A stretch of 64,000 bases of DNA from Ilyobacter_A sp963668015 (GTDB lineage Bacteria; Fusobacteriota; Fusobacteriia; Fusobacteriales; Fusobacteriaceae): contig CAXXCR010000012.1 of assembly GCA_963668015.2 (NCBI GenBank), positions 296,685-360,684 on the forward strand. Direction: 5' to 3'. Positions 8,879 to 17,195 of the stretch are shown one piece after another; the first letter of the stretch is position 1; every line of letters begins with the position of its first letter. The notes under the pieces were generated by a model that worked only from the letters and a program-made list of their open reading frames with translations, ran no database searches and had not been told where the DNA came from. A program made the translations under genes and the position numbers.

Positions 8879-9409
8879 ATGGATGTTTTGAAGCAGCTGG
8901 AGGCCATTCTTTTTTTGGCTAATGATGAGCTGGAGATATCGAAGCTTTCCAGTTTTTTTAAAAAATCAACGGATGAGATGCTTGATATCATAAATGAGAT
9001 AAAGTATTTGAAAAAAGACACAGGAATAAATGTGTGTGTAGATGGGTCGCTTGTATATATGACAAGCAACCCCGACTGCGGAAAAATAGTTTACGATTTT
9101 TTCAATCCTGAATCTAGACCTAAAAAGCTGTCCAAGGCGGCTTTGGAAACACTATCCATAGTTGCATACAGACAGCCCATAACAAAAACAGAAATAGAAG
9201 GCATAAGGGGTGTAAGTGCCGACGGGGTACTGCACAGCCTTGAAGGGAAAAAATTGGTAAGGGTATGCGGGAAGCTAGACAGCATAGGAAAGCCCAATTT
9301 ATACGAAGTCACAGAAAATTTTTTAAAATACATGGGGATAGATAGTTTGGAAGAACTTCCAAACTATGAAGAGGTGAAAATTGGAGTTGGAAAAACAGAG
9401 GATAAATAA
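8879..9409 (+). CDS. scpB: Segregation and condensation protein B
   Basis: Accessory winged-helix subunit of the SMC-ScpA-ScpB chromosome condensin. 176 residues, normal length. Tandem winged helices with the family signature ALETLSIVAYRQPITKTEIE (~85-104) then IRGVSADGVLHSLE and GKPNLYEVT. The start abuts the previous stop. The 3' end overlaps the pseudouridine synthase gene by 29 bases. scpA is not in the window, though scpAB are often adjacent. Confidence 0.93.
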   Translation: MDVLKQLEAILFLANDELEISKLSSFFKKSTDEMLDIINEIKYLKKDTGINVCVDGSLVYMTSNPDCGKIVYDFFNPESRPKKLSKAALETLSIVAYRQPITKTEIEGIRGVSADGVLHSLEGKKLVRVCGKLDSIGKPNLYEVTENFLKYMGIDSLEELPNYEEVKIGVGKTEDK

Positions 9410-10094
9410 ATACCTTTCCTCGAAGGGGATAGCTTCTAGAAGAGAGGTAGACAGGATGATAGACGCCGGCAGGATATTAGTCAACGGAAGTGCTCCGGAG
9501 CCGGGAGAAAAGGTTTCTGATGAGGATGAGATAAGGGTAGACGGATGTCTTGTAGGGGGCGTGGAAGAGAAACTATATTTTTTGCTAAACAAGCCGAGCG
9601 GGGTTATAAGCAGCGCCAAAGATGACAGAGGCAGAAAAACTGTGGTTGACATTATAGGGAGCGATAGCAGAATATATCCGGTAGGAAGGCTGGATTATGA
9701 CAGTGAAGGGCTTATAATCTTGACAAATGACGGGGACCTTTTTAACAAAGTTATCCACCCAAGGGCAAAGGTATATAAGACTTATACGGTCAAAGTCAGG
9801 GGAAGAGTAGCAGACAGCGGTCTACGTAGTCTAAGGGATGGCGTTGAACTGGAAGATGGTGTAACTCTTCCGGCAAAAGTGAAAAAACTGAGTTTTGACA
9901 GTAATTTTACCTGGATGGAGATATCCATACGCGAGGGAAGGAACAGGCAGATAAGGAGAATGTGCAAAAGCATAGGTAACCCTGTTGTATACCTGAGAAG
10001 GGATAAACTTGGAGAAATAGGGCTCGGAACTCTGGGTATAGGCCAGTATAGAAAACTCAGTAAAGAAGAGGTAGCATATTTAAAGGGATTTTAG
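9381..10094 (+). CDS. rluB: RsuA/RluB-family rRNA pseudouridine synthase
   Basis: Isomerises a uridine in rRNA. S4 RNA-binding domain at residues 1-60 (INKYLSSKGIASRREVDRMI), then the catalytic domain with the RsuA/RluB/E/F signature GRLDYDSEGLIILTNDG around 100-116 (Asp nucleophile in RLDYD) and the late motif EGRNRQIRRMC. TTG start at 9381 with GAGGTGA upstream inside scpB. scpB-rluB is a widely conserved pair, which favours RluB (23S U2605) over RsuA, but the exact site is inferred. Confidence 0.9.
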   Translation: MELEKQRINKYLSSKGIASRREVDRMIDAGRILVNGSAPEPGEKVSDEDEIRVDGCLVGGVEEKLYFLLNKPSGVISSAKDDRGRKTVVDIIGSDSRIYPVGRLDYDSEGLIILTNDGDLFNKVIHPRAKVYKTYTVKVRGRVADSGLRSLRDGVELEDGVTLPAKVKKLSFDSNFTWMEISIREGRNRQIRRMCKSIGNPVVYLRRDKLGEIGLGTLGIGQYRKLSKEEVAYLKGF

Positions 10095-10110
10095 TTTTAG
10101 GAGTAGACTA

Positions 10111-10755
10111 ATGAAAACTATATTTTTAATAGATTTTGACAAAACTATCAGCCTGAAGGACTCTACGGACACCCTTATGGAGAAGCACGACTATGAACTT
10201 TTGATGGAGTACCAGAGGATGTTCAGGGCGAAAAAATTGAAGGTTCGTGAATACTTGAAGGGGCTGCTTGAAAGCCTTAATATGGATGAGGCTACATATT
10301 CGGAGGAGATCAGTAAAAACCTGCCAATAGACCCTTATTTCAAGGAGTTTGTAAACTTGGGATATGAGTTTAGGATTGTAAGTGCAGGAACGTATTTTAA
10401 TATAATACCGAATCTGGAAAAAGAGGGGATTTTTGTACCAAGGGAGCATATGTACAGCAATGATATTCTTTTTAAAGACGGCGGTGCTCTAGAAGTATTT
10501 TTCCCGCATGATAACGGTGGCTCAAGTGAGGGGATATGCAAGAGGTCGATAGTGGAAAAGTATAAAAAAATGTATGACAGGGTTGTTTTTATAGGAGACG
10601 GTGTTTCCGATTTCCACTGTGCACAGGCTGCCGATTTTGTTTTTGCAAAAGTCGGATTGAGACTGGAAGAATACTGTGAGGAAAATGATATACCCTATAT
10701 ACCGTATGAAAGTTTTAAAAATATAAATGAATATATATTGACAAAAAAGATTTAA
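10111..10755 (+). CDS. HAD-superfamily phosphatase, MtnX/SerB-like
   Basis: 214 residues. HAD motif I is DFDKTISLKD (~8-17; second Asp replaced by Lys-Thr pattern DxDKT as in the IB subclass), motif II is RIVSAGTYF (~90-98), motif IV is FIGDGVSDFHCAQAADFVFA (~158-177). A helical cap occupies ~20-85. This is the phosphoserine-phosphatase-like layout, closest by eye to MtnX (hydroxy-ketothiopentenyl phosphate phosphatase). No methionine-salvage genes are nearby, so the substrate is open. It lies in the operon between rluB and gatC. Confidence 0.8.
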   Translation: MKTIFLIDFDKTISLKDSTDTLMEKHDYELLMEYQRMFRAKKLKVREYLKGLLESLNMDEATYSEEISKNLPIDPYFKEFVNLGYEFRIVSAGTYFNIIPNLEKEGIFVPREHMYSNDILFKDGGALEVFFPHDNGGSSEGICKRSIVEKYKKMYDRVVFIGDGVSDFHCAQAADFVFAKVGLRLEEYCEENDIPYIPYESFKNINEYILTKKI

Positions 10756-10772
10756 AATACAAGGAGGACAAG

Positions 10773-11060
10773 ATGGCTTTAAGCAGGGAAGAAGTTCTAA
10801 AAATAGCAAATCTTGCTAGACTAGAATTTAAGGATGAAGAGATAGAAAAATTTCAACATGAATTAAATGACATACTAAAATATATAGATATTTTAGGCGA
10901 GCTGGATACAAGCAACGTTGAGCCGCTTCTTCATACAAATGATATGCAGAATATTTTCAGGGATGATTCTGTAAAAGAATCGGTATCACCTGAGCTTGCA
11001 ACTAAAAATGCCCCTCAGAGTGATGAGGGAACGTTCATAGTACCTAAAGTTGTTGGATAA
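10773..11060 (+). CDS. gatC: Asp/Glu-tRNA(Asn/Gln) amidotransferase subunit C
   Basis: 95-residue small subunit that links GatA and GatB in the transamidosome. Typical start SREEVLKIANLARLEF (3-18), EFQ-type helix, and TSNVEPLLHTNDMQNIFRDD (~48-67), with FIVPKVVG at the end. RBS AAGGAGGA. First of gatCAB. Confidence 0.95.
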   Translation: MALSREEVLKIANLARLEFKDEEIEKFQHELNDILKYIDILGELDTSNVEPLLHTNDMQNIFRDDSVKESVSPELATKNAPQSDEGTFIVPKVVG

Positions 11061-11083
11061 AAATGATGGGAGGAAGTATCTAA

Positions 11084-12538
11084 ATGGAATTGTACAAGTT
11101 AACGGCCTGGGAAGCAGCTGAAAAACTTAGAAATAAAGAGATAAGCTCTAAAGAGCTAATTGAAAGCATATTTGACAGAATAGAGTCTGTGGAAGACAGA
11201 GTCGCCAGTTTTGTTTCTCTTAGAAAAGAGCAGGCTTTGGAAGAAGCGGCAAAAGTGGATGAAAAAATCGCAAACGGTGAAGAGTTAAAACCTTTTGAAG
11301 GTATACCTATAGCTCTAAAAGACAACATGGTTTCCCATGGAGATCCGTCTACAGCCTCTTCTAAAATACTTTGCAACTACGACGGAATATATGATGCGAG
11401 TGTAGTTCAAAAGTTGAAAGAGCAGGGAGCTATAATCATAGGGAAGACAAATATGGATGAATTTGCAATGGGGTCTACAACGAAGACTTCTTATGTAAAG
11501 GAAACTAAAAACCCTTGGGATTTGAATAGGGTTCCAGGTGGGAGTTCTGGGGGAGCTGCAGCTTCAGTGGCAGCAGGAGAGTCTATAATCTCCCTTGGTT
11601 CAGACACAGGTGGAAGTATAAGGCAACCGGCATCGTTTTGCGGTGTGGTAGGTCTTAAACCGACATATGGAAGGGTTTCAAGATATGGTCTAATGGCTTT
11701 CGGATCATCGCTTGATCAAATAGGTCCCATAACTAGAACAGTAAGGGATGCGGCAATGACGTTAAACGTAATTTCTGGTATGGACGATATGGACTCTACT
11801 TTAGTTGACATAGAGGTCCCTGACTATACAAGTTACCTTACAGGAGATGTAAAAGGTATGAAGATAGGGGTTCCTAAGGAGTACTTTATAGAGGGAATAG
11901 ATCCTGAAGTAAAAAAAGTTATAGATGAGTCTATAGAAAAGTTTACTGAAATGGGAGCGGAAATAGTCGAGATAAGCCTTCCGCATACAAAGTATGCAGT
12001 GGCTACCTATTATGTTATAGCTCCGGCAGAGGCCAGCTCGAACCTTGCAAGATATGACGGGGTAAGATATGGTTACAGGTCCGAAAATTCTGAAAATATT
12101 TCGGATTTATATGTTAAGTCAAGAAGTGAAGGTTTCGGAGATGAAGTAAAAAGAAGGATAATGATAGGGACTTACGTTTTAAGTGCCGGTTTCTATGATG
12201 CATACTATAAGAAGGCACAGCAGGTTAGAAGACTTATAAAAGATGATTTCGACAACGTTTTTAACGAAGTGGATATTATACTTACTCCGACTGCTCCGAG
12301 TGTTGCATTTAAATTGGACGAGGAAAAAGATCCTGTACAGATGTATCTTTCGGACATATTTACACTGTCAGCAAACCTTGCCGGAATACCGGGACTTTCT
12401 GTACCTGCAGGAACTGCATACGGGATGCCGGTTGGAATTCAGCTTTTAGGAAAACCATTTGGTGAAGGAGAACTTTTAAAAGCAGGAGATGCATTTGAGA
12501 GAGTAGTTGGTAAAATAGAGTTGCCTGAAATAAAATAA
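11084..12538 (+). CDS. gatA: Asp/Glu-tRNA(Asn/Gln) amidotransferase subunit A
   Basis: Amidase-signature glutaminase that supplies ammonia to GatB for conversion of Glu-tRNA(Gln) to Gln-tRNA(Gln). 484 residues. Catalytic Lys in PIALKDNM (~75-82), and the two serines in the glycine/serine-rich amidase signature GGSSGGAAASVAAGE (~149-163) and SDTGGSIRQPA (~170-180). The subunit-A pattern TYGRVSRYGLMAFGSSLDQI follows. RBS GGGAGGA. Presence of gatCAB suggests the organism lacks GlnRS and/or AsnRS. Confidence 0.97.
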   Translation: MELYKLTAWEAAEKLRNKEISSKELIESIFDRIESVEDRVASFVSLRKEQALEEAAKVDEKIANGEELKPFEGIPIALKDNMVSHGDPSTASSKILCNYDGIYDASVVQKLKEQGAIIIGKTNMDEFAMGSTTKTSYVKETKNPWDLNRVPGGSSGGAAASVAAGESIISLGSDTGGSIRQPASFCGVVGLKPTYGRVSRYGLMAFGSSLDQIGPITRTVRDAAMTLNVISGMDDMDSTLVDIEVPDYTSYLTGDVKGMKIGVPKEYFIEGIDPEVKKVIDESIEKFTEMGAEIVEISLPHTKYAVATYYVIAPAEASSNLARYDGVRYGYRSENSENISDLYVKSRSEGFGDEVKRRIMIGTYVLSAGFYDAYYKKAQQVRRLIKDDFDNVFNEVDIILTPTAPSVAFKLDEEKDPVQMYLSDIFTLSANLAGIPGLSVPAGTAYGMPVGIQLLGKPFGEGELLKAGDAFERVVGKIELPEIK

Positions 12539-12568
12539 AGCAGAATTATAGATGGAGGTTTAATATAG

Positions 12569-14017
12569 ATGGCTAGAGAATGGGAAGCTGTAATAGGACT
12601 AGAGGTCCACTGCCAGCTTAAAACTGGCACAAAAGTATGGTGTGCTTGTAGTGCTGATTATGATAATTCGGATCCTAACACCCACACTTGTCCGATATGC
12701 TTGGGGCATCCAGGAGCCCTGCCTAAACTTAATAAAAAAGTTGTGGACTACGCAGTAAAGGCGGCACTTGCCTTGAACTGTAAGATAAACAAAGAGAGTA
12801 AATTCGATAGAAAAAATTACTTCTATCCGGATACACCTAAAAACTATCAAATTACACAGTTTGATATACCTTATGCGGAGCAGGGTAATCTTGATATAAA
12901 ACTTAACTCTGGCAGAGAAAAAAATATAGGGATAACCAGGATACACATAGAGGAGGATGCGGGGAAATCCGTTCATGCAGGGGAAGAGTCTTTTATAAAC
13001 TTCAACAGGGCTTCAATGCCTTTGATAGAGATAGTATCGGAACCGGATATAAGCAGCAGCGAGGAGGCGTACGAATATCTGAATACGCTGAAGACTGCAA
13101 TCAAGTATACAGGCGTAAGTGATGTAAGCATGGAGCTTGGTTCACTTAGATGTGACGCCAATGTATCTGTCAGACCAAAGGGTCAGCAAGAGTTTGGAAC
13201 GAGGACAGAGACGAAAAACTTGAACTCGTTTAAGGCTGTTGCAAAGGCTATAGACTATGAGATAGGCAGACAGATAGAGTTGATAGAAGCTGGAGGAGCA
13301 GTTGTTCAGGAAACCAGACTTTGGGATGAAGCATCAGGTGTAACTAGACCTATGAGGTCCAAAGAAGAGGCAATGGACTACAGATATTTTCCTGAACCTG
13401 ACCTTGTAAAGCTGGTTATAAGCGACGAGCAGCTGGAAAAACTGAAATCTGAAATGCCTGAATCTAAAACTGAGAAAGTATCCAGGTTCATAGAGGAGTA
13501 CTCTATACCTGAATATGATGCAACTGTTCTTTGCAGTGAAGTTGAGTTGGCGGACTATTTTGAGGCGGCTGCAAAAGAGAGCGGGAACGCTAAGATGACC
13601 GCAAACTGGATTATGACAGAGGTACTAAGAGTATTAAAAGATGAGCAAAAAGGTATAGAGGAGTTCAAAATATCACCTGAACACCTTGGGAAGATAGTTA
13701 AGCTTATAGAAAAAGACACTATTTCAAGTAAGATAGCAAAAAAACTTTTCGAGATAAAGTTGAATGACGACAGGGACCCTGAAACGATAGTAAAAGAAGA
13801 GGGGATGGCGCAGGTAGCTGACACCGGAGCAATAGAGGGTATGGTAGAAGAGGTTTTAGAAAAAAATCCTAAACTGATAGAAGATTATAAAAATGCAGAC
13901 GAGGGAAGAAAGCCTAGAGTTATGAAAGGACTTATGGGACAGGTAATGAAACTTTCGAAGGGAAAGGCAAATCCTAAACTTGTAACTGAAATACTTGTAA
14001 AAAAACTTTCGGATTAA
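12569..14017 (+). CDS. gatB: Asp/Glu-tRNA(Asn/Gln) amidotransferase subunit B
   Basis: Kinase and transamidase subunit that binds the mischarged tRNA. 482 residues, normal length. Signature VIGLEVHCQLKTGTKVWCAC (~7-26), zinc-ligand region CSADY..TCPICLGHPGALP, LEVHVQ-like ITRIHIEEDAGKS, and MELGSLRCDANVSVR (~189-203). The YqeY/tail domain (~330-480) ends with KGKANPKLVTEIL. RBS GGAGGT. Last gene of the long operon that started near 4.6 kb. Confidence 0.97.
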   Translation: MAREWEAVIGLEVHCQLKTGTKVWCACSADYDNSDPNTHTCPICLGHPGALPKLNKKVVDYAVKAALALNCKINKESKFDRKNYFYPDTPKNYQITQFDIPYAEQGNLDIKLNSGREKNIGITRIHIEEDAGKSVHAGEESFINFNRASMPLIEIVSEPDISSSEEAYEYLNTLKTAIKYTGVSDVSMELGSLRCDANVSVRPKGQQEFGTRTETKNLNSFKAVAKAIDYEIGRQIELIEAGGAVVQETRLWDEASGVTRPMRSKEEAMDYRYFPEPDLVKLVISDEQLEKLKSEMPESKTEKVSRFIEEYSIPEYDATVLCSEVELADYFEAAAKESGNAKMTANWIMTEVLRVLKDEQKGIEEFKISPEHLGKIVKLIEKDTISSKIAKKLFEIKLNDDRDPETIVKEEGMAQVADTGAIEGMVEEVLEKNPKLIEDYKNADEGRKPRVMKGLMGQVMKLSKGKANPKLVTEILVKKLSD

Positions 14018-14047
14018 AGAGGAAAATGAATAACGATTTCAAAAAAT

Positions 14048-14076
14048 AAAAGGGAGGGACCTCCCTTTTTATTTTT
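14048..14076 (+). terminator. Intrinsic terminator after gatB
   Basis: Perfect 10-bp stem AAAAGGGAGG / CCTCCCTTTT with a 2-base loop and T-rich tail. Confidence 0.9.
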
Positions 14077-14090
14077 TACGGGGTGATCAT

Positions 14091-15536
14091 ATGAACTTTG
14101 AGCATATTTTTCTTATGACGATGATTTTAAATATGATATTTATAGCAACTATAGTGTTTTTTGAAAGAAAGAGCTCTACATCTACAATAGCCTGGATATT
14201 GGTTTTGACCTTCACTCCGTATGTAGGATTCTTTTTGTATCTTATGTTCGGACTAAGTTTTAGAAAAAGGGCTTTGATAAAAAAGAAAAAGTTTGCCGAT
14301 CTTCAAAAAAAGGCTTATTTAAAGAGGATAAGCATGAAAAAAAACAGTATAGAAGAGTATGCAATAAGCCACTATAGCCAGTCACTGGTAAAATACCTAG
14401 AAAATTATGGAGAGGCCTTATACTTTACAAATAATAAAGTTCAGGTGTTTACAGATGGCAAAAAGCTTTTTGAAGACATAATCTGCGAGATAGAGAAGGC
14501 GAAAAAACGTGTATATATGGAGTATTACATAATAAAAGCCGACCTGTTGGGAAATAAACTTTTTGATGCTTTGAAAAAAAAGTCTGAACAAGGAGTGGAA
14601 GTAAAGATACTCTATGATGGAATTGGAAGTCTGGGGTTTCCAAGGAAAAAAATAAAAGAGCTAAGAAAAAGCGGCGTTAAAATAGAGAGCTTTTTCTCGC
14701 CTTTTATGCCATCTTTTGCGGCTAATATGGCATTTAGGATAAATTTTAGAAACCACAGAAAGATATTCTTAGTTGATAGCACTACAGTATACACAGGTGG
14801 ATTTAATATAGGAGATGAATATGTCGGTGAAGACAAAAGATTCGGCTACTGGAGGGATACACACCTGAAAATTCAAGGAGATGCTGTGACAGATGTGCAA
14901 AAACAGTTTATATTAGATTGGGAATTTACCACAAATGAAAAGATAGAGCTTAAGGAAAATGAGCTTGTGCAAAGAGGGTGTAGGTGTAAATCTCCTATGC
15001 AGATTGTGGCAAGCGGACCAGATCTGGACTACCCTGTGGTAAAAAATGGTATAATAAAAATGATAAGTAATGCAAAAAAAAACGTGTACATACAAAGCCC
15101 TTATTTTGTACCGGATGAAAGCACGCTTGAAGTGTTGAAAATTGCCGTTATGTCAGGTATAGATGTGAATATAATACTTCCCAATAAGCCTGACCATCCT
15201 TTCATATACTGGGCTTCACTTTCATATATTAGTGAACTGCTTAAGTTAGGTGCAAACTGTTACATATACGAGGGGGGCTTTATGCACAGTAAATTTGTTA
15301 TAGTGGATGACAAAGTAGCTACTGTTGGAACGACAAATATAGATATAAGGAGTTTTTACCTGAATTTTGAGTTAAATGCTTTTATTTATGACGAGTTGGT
15401 AATCAGGAAATTGAAAGAAAGCTTTAAGGAGGACCTTAAGTATAGTCATCTTCTAACTCAGGAGGAGTATGAGCAGAGAAGACTGGTGGTTAAGTTTAAG
15501 GAATCAGTGGCTAGGCTTTTGACCCCCTTGTTATAA
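14091..15536 (+). CDS. cls: Cardiolipin synthase (PLD superfamily)
   Basis: Joins two phosphatidylglycerols to cardiolipin at the inner membrane. 481 residues with two N-terminal TM helices (~4-24, 32-52). Two HxK(x)4D motifs: NHRKIFLVD near residue 220 followed by TGGFNIGDEY, and MHSKFVIVDD near 398 followed by GTTNIDIRSF. This is the classical ClsA layout and length. It starts 15 bases after the gatB terminator, and the PHP gene follows 11 bases later. Confidence 0.94.
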   Translation: MNFEHIFLMTMILNMIFIATIVFFERKSSTSTIAWILVLTFTPYVGFFLYLMFGLSFRKRALIKKKKFADLQKKAYLKRISMKKNSIEEYAISHYSQSLVKYLENYGEALYFTNNKVQVFTDGKKLFEDIICEIEKAKKRVYMEYYIIKADLLGNKLFDALKKKSEQGVEVKILYDGIGSLGFPRKKIKELRKSGVKIESFFSPFMPSFAANMAFRINFRNHRKIFLVDSTTVYTGGFNIGDEYVGEDKRFGYWRDTHLKIQGDAVTDVQKQFILDWEFTTNEKIELKENELVQRGCRCKSPMQIVASGPDLDYPVVKNGIIKMISNAKKNVYIQSPYFVPDESTLEVLKIAVMSGIDVNIILPNKPDHPFIYWASLSYISELLKLGANCYIYEGGFMHSKFVIVDDKVATVGTTNIDIRSFYLNFELNAFIYDELVIRKLKESFKEDLKYSHLLTQEEYEQRRLVVKFKESVARLLTPLL

Positions 15537-15547
15537 GGAGGGATATT

Positions 15548-16318
15548 ATGTTGGAGTACTTTGAAGTTTCTAATTTTTTTGAAAAATATATAAAATGGGA
15601 ACGTGAAAAAAGCAAGCTTCATAAAAATTTTTATATGGATTTTCATCTGCATACACATGTTTCAGACGGTTTGAACGACGTAAGGTTTCTGGAGGAATTT
15701 TTAAGCGACAAGACTCACCTGCTTAGCATAACTGACCACAACGAGATAGCCAGCAACATATTGGCCCATGAAAGGGGAAACCTAAATGTTGTTCCAGGGA
15801 TAGAACTGGGCTGCAACGACGGTTTTGAAATATTGGTATATTTTAAAAAGCCGCAGGATTTAGAAGAGTTTTACAAAAAAAGCGTGGAACAGTATAGGAA
15901 TAAATACAGGATGATAAAAACCGACAGGGGGATAGACGAGTACCTCAGAGAATTAAAAGAGTATGATTCGTTTATATCGATACCGCATATAAACGGTATA
16001 GCACACAAAAATTACCTCAAATATATTCCTTATATAGAAAGAGTTCTGGAAAGTGTTGATGCAGTAGAAAGTTATAATCATACACTTCATAAGAAAAGAA
16101 ACCTGGTGGCAAAAAAAGTAAGGAAAAAGTACAACCTCTTTGCCACTTTTGGAAGCGATGGTCATACAAATGGAGAGATAAAATCATTTTATAAGTTTCA
16201 GAATGAAGACACAAGCGAGTATAGGAGCGGCAGAAGCTTTATGACCAGTTCCTTTTCTGCAATGGCAATATTATCTAAGCACTGTCAACATATATGGAAG
16301 AAGTCTATGGGTAAATAG
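15548..16318 (+). CDS. PHP-domain phosphoesterase
   Basis: 256 residues. Metal-binding PHP motifs: DFHLHTHVSDG (~35-45), ITDHNEIAS (~62-70), PGIELGC (~82-88), IPHINGIAH and FGSDGHT (~198-204). Members include histidinol phosphatase and RNA/nucleotide 3'-5' phosphatases; this one lacks polymerase or other fused domains. RBS GGAGGGAT. Cotranscribed with cls. Substrate cannot be assigned. Confidence 0.82.
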   Translation: MLEYFEVSNFFEKYIKWEREKSKLHKNFYMDFHLHTHVSDGLNDVRFLEEFLSDKTHLLSITDHNEIASNILAHERGNLNVVPGIELGCNDGFEILVYFKKPQDLEEFYKKSVEQYRNKYRMIKTDRGIDEYLRELKEYDSFISIPHINGIAHKNYLKYIPYIERVLESVDAVESYNHTLHKKRNLVAKKVRKKYNLFATFGSDGHTNGEIKSFYKFQNEDTSEYRSGRSFMTSSFSAMAILSKHCQHIWKKSMGK

Positions 16319-16355
16319 ACCTTGTAATCTATGTGAAGATAATATATAATAAGCT

Positions 16356-16389
16356 AAGGAGGACAATGTCCTCTTTAATTTTTTTATTA
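16356..16389 (+). terminator. Intrinsic terminator after the PHP gene
   Basis: Stem AAGGAGGAC / GTCCTCTTT with triloop AAT and a T-rich tail (TTTTTTTATT). Confidence 0.8.
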
Positions 16390-16400
16390 GAGGTTGGAAG

Positions 16401-17177
16401 ATGCTTTATTTGAACGGAAAAATTTATGAAAAAGACATGAGTTCAAAACACTATCAATATGGGATGGCCTGTTTTGAAACTATAATGGGTATGCGTGGAA
16501 AACCGGTTTTTTTTGACGAACATATTTCCAGACTGGAAAAAAGTTTGAAAAAACTAGGTATATATAGGGAAATAGAGTATAGAAGCATAGTGCAAAGCAT
16601 GATAAATAAAACTGGTATACAAGCAGAAGATGAGTTTTTTATAAAAATATTGGTAAGCGACGTGGATACATATGTAAAGGTTGAAAAAATAGAGCACAGA
16701 TATGAGGAGAATGGAGTATCCCTTGGATTTATACGTAAATATTATCAAAATGAACTTGGGTTCTTAAAAAGCGCCAGCTATTTGGGCAACATACTAGCTA
16801 AAAGAGAAGCCAGCGAGAACGGATTTTATGAGGGGATATTTACCAATAGGTTGGGATACATAACCGAAGGGACTATAAGCAACGTTTTTTTTGTGAAAGA
16901 TGGAATTGTAAAAACTCCGTCGCTGGATCTTAATATACTGGATGGGATTACCAGAAGAAAGATAATAGAGATATTGGTGAGGTTTGGTTTTACTGTAGAA
17001 GAGGGGCATTTTTTGAAAGAGGAGCTGCTAGAAGGGGACGGTATTTTCATCAGTAATTCACTTATGAAAAAAGGTATTTTGTGGTCAGAAAGCTTTGAAG
17101 GGAAGCATTTTGAGAAATTAGAATTTTTTCACATTATCGAAAAAGAGTATTCTAAATTGCTGGGAAGTATGATATAA
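16401..17177 (+). CDS. pabC: Class IV aminotransferase-fold enzyme, probable 4-amino-4-deoxychorismate lyase
   Basis: PLP enzyme of the BCAT/ADC-lyase fold, 258 residues. N-terminal LNGKIYEKDMSSKHYQYGMA and FETIMG, then the PLP-Lys region YLGNILAKREASENG (~131-145) and the cofactor phosphate cup YITEGTISNVFFVKDG (~157-172), LDGITRRKIIEI (~184-195). Short length favours ADC lyase (pABA branch of folate synthesis) over ilvE or D-amino acid aminotransferase. Two genes downstream lies a PabB/TrpE-like gene, which supports the folate assignment. Confidence 0.8.
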   Translation: MLYLNGKIYEKDMSSKHYQYGMACFETIMGMRGKPVFFDEHISRLEKSLKKLGIYREIEYRSIVQSMINKTGIQAEDEFFIKILVSDVDTYVKVEKIEHRYEENGVSLGFIRKYYQNELGFLKSASYLGNILAKREASENGFYEGIFTNRLGYITEGTISNVFFVKDGIVKTPSLDLNILDGITRRKIIEILVRFGFTVEEGHFLKEELLEGDGIFISNSLMKKGILWSESFEGKHFEKLEFFHIIEKEYSKLLGSMI

Positions 17178-17195
17178 TCATTAAGGGGGAAAGAC